Assembly: GCA_046704085.1 (NCBI GenBank)
Contig: JBJKSJ010000325.1
Span: 1 to 8,195 of the forward strand
From: DATBHW01 sp046704085
Lineage (GTDB): Bacteria > Chloroflexota > Ktedonobacteria > Ktedonobacterales > DATBGS01
Direction: 5' to 3'
Length of the DNA: 8,195 nt
Shown here piece after piece: positions 6,193-8,195 of the stretch. Every line of letters starts with the position of its first letter. Positions within the stretch are counted from its first letter, which is position 1. Position numbers and translations under genes: made by a program. The notes below the pieces were generated by a model. That model ran no database searches and had not been told where the DNA came from. It saw only the letters and a list, made by a program, of their open reading frames with translations.

Positions 6193-6401
6193 TGTAGCGT
6201 CGGATTCCAGGCGGGCTGTCCTGGGGGGCCGTTCTTCTGTAGCCCCGGCTTCCAGCCGGGCAACGCTGGATTGCCGCAACGTGCGCCTTCAGCGGCCAAC
6301 AGGCGCGTGCCCGCCACACCCCCCACTCCTGCCGCCTGGAAGGCGATGGTACACAGACGCCGCCCGGCCCCAGGACGGCCTGGCTGGAAGCCGGGGCTAC
6401 A
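6193..6401. repeat. Four copies of a TTCCA-loop hairpin repeat, two direct and two inverted
   Basis: A unit starting TGTAGC and containing a stem around loop TTCCA occurs at 6193-6215 and 6238-6260 on the plus strand and, inverted, at 6353-6331 and 6401-6379. Unit spacing is 45 bp in the first pair and 48 bp in the second. Copies at 6238-6257 and 6382-6401 are exact inverted repeats over 20 bp; the other two are diverged (20/24 and 17/24 to the second copy). The second copy folds as CGGC-TTCCA-GCCG and the third as CGCC-TTCCA-GGCG, a compensated change. The first copy has lost its stem. Open frames across the array are repetitive (GFQPG and WKPGLQ type) and are not genes. Confidence 0.6.
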
Positions 6402-6438
6402 GGCTACCACGCCACCCCAGGACGCGCCGCCAGGGACG

Positions 6439-6468
6439 GCGAAACGTTGGGCCAGGGCCAACGTTCGC
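6439..6468. repeat. Hairpin with AACGTTGG arms
   Basis: AACGTTGG (6443-6450) and CCAACGTT (6458-6465) pair perfectly around a 7-nt loop; outer GCG (6439-6441) and CGC (6466-6468) extend the stem past a single bulged A. There is no T-run, so it is not an intrinsic terminator. It lies between the TTCCA-loop array and copy 2 of the dispersed repeat and may be part of a larger composite element. Confidence 0.45.
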
Positions 6469-6502
6469 GCTTGCCGCGCGGCCTGGCGCGCTGGGGTGGG
6501 GA

Positions 6503-6556
6503 GTCCGCGCAGGCGGACTTGGTGGCCGTCAGGCCCTTAGGCGCGGTTTTAACCGC
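6503..6556. repeat. Folded dispersed repeat, copy 2 (short form)
   Basis: Hairpin GTCCGC-GCAG-GCGGAC (6503-6518) followed by TTGGT, and hairpin GCGGTT-TT-AACCGC (6543-6556) followed by CCAG, match the two end hairpins of the element at 3595-3729 in order, loop and flank. Here only 24 nt separate them and the large central stem is absent. Stem changes between copies are compensated. The element ends 9 bp before the -35 box of the kinase promoter. Confidence 0.58.
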
Positions 6557-6565
6557 CAGCCCCCC

Positions 6566-6594
6566 TTGACAGCGCAGCCAGCCAGTCCTACAAT
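6566..6594 (+). promoter_or_regulatory. Sigma70-type promoter of the kinase gene
   Basis: TTGACA (6566-6571) and TACAAT (6589-6594) are 17 bp apart, a perfect -35 and a one-mismatch -10 at ideal spacing. Transcription should start near 6601, leaving about 60 nt of leader before the ATG at 6662. The region is otherwise GC-rich, so the match stands out. Confidence 0.75.
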
Positions 6595-6661
6595 AGCTCT
6601 GCGCTTGAACGACTCAACATCTAGTCAGGATGGTCCAGTCTGTATAGAGGGTGTTCAGAGT

Positions 6662-8195
6662 ATGGCTGATCGCGTGGGCCAGCAATTAGGGCAATATCGA
6701 CTCACCCAACTGCTGGGGCGAGGCGGCTTCGCCGAGGTCTATCTGGGCGAGCATGCGCGCCTCAAGACCAGAGCCGCCATCAAAGTGCTGCACGCCCAAC
6801 TGGAGGGCGACGACATCACGGGCTTTCAGCAGGAAGCCGAAACGATTGCCAACCTCGTGCATCCGCATATCGTGCGCGTCCTCGACTTCGACGTGGCCGC
6901 CGATGGCGTGCCCTTCCTGGTCATGGAATACGCGCCCGGCGGCACGCTGCGCCAGAAGCTTCCCAAAGGCGCGCAGCTTGCCCCCGCCGAGATCCTGCCC
7001 TACGTGCAGCAGGTGGCCGACGCGCTGCACTACGCCCACGAGGAAAAGCTGGTGCATCGGGACATCAAGCCGGAGAACATGCTGCTGGGGCGTCGCGGCG
7101 AGGTTTTGCTCTCGGACTTTGGCATCGCGCTGGTCGTGCAAAGCTCGCGCTACCAGAGTACCCAGGAGGTGGTGGGCACGCTGGCCTACATGGCCCCGGA
7201 GCAGATTCAGGGGCACCCGCGCCCGGCCAGCGATCAGTATTCGCTGGGCATCGTCATCTACGAGTGGCTGAGCGGCGCGCGCCCCTTCACTGGCTCGATG
7301 AGCGAGGTCGTCGCCCGCCATCTCTCCATGCAGCCGCCGCCGCTGCGCGAGAAACTGCCTGGCCTTTCGCCCATGCTGGAGCAGGTGGTGCTGACTACGC
7401 TCGCCAAAGACCCCAGAGAACGCTTTGGCAGCCTGCGCGCCTTCGCCACCGCCTTTGAGACGGCCTGCGCCACCGATGCCTCGCTGCCGACGCAGCGCAT
7501 GCCCGCATCGGCGCTGGGCATGCCGCCCGCGCCGTCTGGCGTCTTGACCCCGCCGACGCCTGCATCTGTAGGTCCACTCTCTACACCACCTACACCACCT
7601 ACACCTACACCTGTCGGTCCGGCATCTCCGGCATCTCCAGCATCTCCATCTCCACTTGCCCCTGGCGATCAGGCCACGCTCATTCGCCTGCCGCCCGCGC
7701 CATCCATCACCCCGATGATCACGCCAGCGATTGCGCCCACGCCGGAAACGCTCAGGCCGACGCCTGCCCCAGCCCTGGCTGACACGCTGCGCGCCGTCCG
7801 GCCACCCTCCGAGCCACTGCCCGATACCTTGCGCGCCGTAAGACCACCATCTGCGCCACTGAGCGACACGCAGCGCGCCGCCAGGCCGCCCTCCGAGCCA
7901 CTGACCACGCCCGACGCACCCACCGTGCCAGGCGCAGCGCCAACACCCAGCCGCCGTATCTCGCGGCGTGAGGCGCTAGTTGGCGGAGGGATAATCGGGG
8001 CCGTCGCGCTCGTCGGCGGTGGCGCGTGGCTCGTGCGCTCACTGTCTAATCCTACTATTGCCCATCCTCCTGCTATCGGAACTCTCTACACCTATCGCGG
8101 CCATACCAACACTGTGAACGCTGTGGCCTGGTCGCCCGATGGCAGGCGCATCGCCTCAGCCAGCAATGATAGCACCGTGCAGGTCTGGGATGCTG
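6662..8195 (+). CDS. Membrane-anchored Ser/Thr protein kinase with WD40 repeats, 3' end off the window
   Basis: The frame is open from ATG 6662 to the window edge (511 codons). A full Hanks-type kinase domain fills about residues 12-266: glycine loop GRGGFAEV (19-26), lysine K41, helix-C glutamate probably E58, HRDIKPEN (132-139, D134 catalytic), DFG (152-154) and APE (178-180). All key residues are present, so it should be active on Ser/Thr in the cytoplasm. A Pro/Thr/Ser/Ala-rich linker (about 280-430) holds three 14-residue repeats. Then come SRREALV and a helix (about 439-458), and the first WD40 unit starts at about 474 (GHTNTVNAVAWSPDG, ending QVWD 507-510). By positive-inside topology the WD40 part lies outside and may sense a ligand or partner, which is inference. 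Kinase-WD40 fusions are common in Chloroflexota. The start has only a weak GAGGG ribosome site 10 nt upstream. Confidence 0.93.
   Translation, partial: MADRVGQQLGQYRLTQLLGRGGFAEVYLGEHARLKTRAAIKVLHAQLEGDDITGFQQEAETIANLVHPHIVRVLDFDVAADGVPFLVMEYAPGGTLRQKLPKGAQLAPAEILPYVQQVADALHYAHEEKLVHRDIKPENMLLGRRGEVLLSDFGIALVVQSSRYQSTQEVVGTLAYMAPEQIQGHPRPASDQYSLGIVIYEWLSGARPFTGSMSEVVARHLSMQPPPLREKLPGLSPMLEQVVLTTLAKDPRERFGSLRAFATAFETACATDASLPTQRMPASALGMPPAPSGVLTPPTPASVGPLSTPPTPPTPTPVGPASPASPASPSPLAPGDQATLIRLPPAPSITPMITPAIAPTPETLRPTPAPALADTLRAVRPPSEPLPDTLRAVRPPSAPLSDTQRAARPPSEPLTTPDAPTVPGAAPTPSRRISRREALVGGGIIGAVALVGGGAWLVRSLSNPTIAHPPAIGTLYTYRGHTNTVNAVAWSPDGRRIASASNDSTVQVWDA
7581..7651 (+). repeat. Short tandem repeats in the kinase linker
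   Basis: Two 9-bp units CTACACCAC (7581-7598) run into two CTACAC units (7599-7610). After a short gap two CCGGCATCT units and one CCAGCATCT follow (7619-7645). All repeat lengths are multiples of three, so slippage would lengthen or shorten the Pro/Thr and Pro/Ala/Ser linker without breaking the frame. Codon choice is much less GC-rich here than in the kinase domain. Confidence 0.65.
7781..7906 (+). repeat. Three tandem 42-bp repeats encoding DTLRAVRPPSEPLx
   Basis: Residues 374-387, 388-401 and 402-415 of the kinase are three copies of a 14-residue unit; the first two are nearly identical and the third has Q and A changes (DTQRAARPPSEPL). The unit is basic and proline-rich, and each copy has a Thr and a Ser that a kinase could modify. 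The copies lie just before the membrane segment on the cytoplasmic side. Confidence 0.8.

Noticed and set aside
6193..6401. CRISPR-like array
   Set aside because: Only four diverged units, two of them inverted, with unequal spacing and no cas genes.
6151..6540. 129-codon plus-strand frame over the repeat array
   Set aside because: It is made of repeat-derived peptides (GFQPG, WKPGLQ) and has no ribosome site; the same peptides appear on the other strand because the units are inverted.
6686..7321. 211-codon minus-strand open frame
   Set aside because: It is antisense to the kinase domain, whose catalytic motifs are all intact in the plus frame.

Overview
The window is a GC-rich, gene-dense stretch of a bacterial chromosome. 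It encodes a Hanks-type Ser/Thr kinase fused through a proline-rich linker and one membrane segment to WD40 repeats, an F420-type reductase, a phage-antirepressor-like protein, and several small membrane or lipoproteins of no recognised family. This mix fits the Chloroflexota, most likely Ktedonobacterales. That placement is inference from gene content, not from a marker gene.

Left part (1-3755). A minus-strand single-pass membrane protein runs off the left edge. Beside it is a minus-strand membrane-protein gene that is readable only if one or two frameshifts are allowed (713-1097). A plus-strand four-helix membrane protein (1194-1607) meets a minus-strand F420H2:NADP oxidoreductase-like gene (1610-2233) tail to tail with only 2 nt between stop codons. 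Next is a lipoprotein made of three repeats of one two-cysteine module (2358-3422), then a gene-free interval holding a strongly folded dispersed repeat (3595-3729).

Centre (3756-6162). A minus-strand unit reads, in transcription order: a near-consensus promoter (6162-6133), a structured leader of about 150 nt, a 64-codon leader ORF with a very strong ribosome-binding site (5976-5782), an antirepressor-like gene whose start overlaps the leader ORF by 11 nt (5792-4911), and an ABC-2 type permease (4868-3756). Inside the leader ORF are two palindromes built from the same 12-bp half-site. In RNA they could form mutually exclusive hairpins just before the antirepressor ribosome-binding site. The antirepressor gene is itself a composition mosaic, about 51% GC over the N-terminal domain and about 71% over the C-terminal part.

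Right part (6163-8195). A gene-free interval carries four copies of a short hairpin repeat arranged two against two, a further hairpin, and a second copy of the dispersed repeat from 3595-3729. A consensus plus-strand promoter follows at once (6566-6594) and drives the kinase/WD40 gene, which runs off the right edge. In both repeat families loops are constant while stem bases change in compensating pairs, so the fold appears to be under selection.

The most promising points for follow-up are the leader-ORF/twin-palindrome arrangement controlling an antirepressor-permease pair, and the covarying hairpin repeats.
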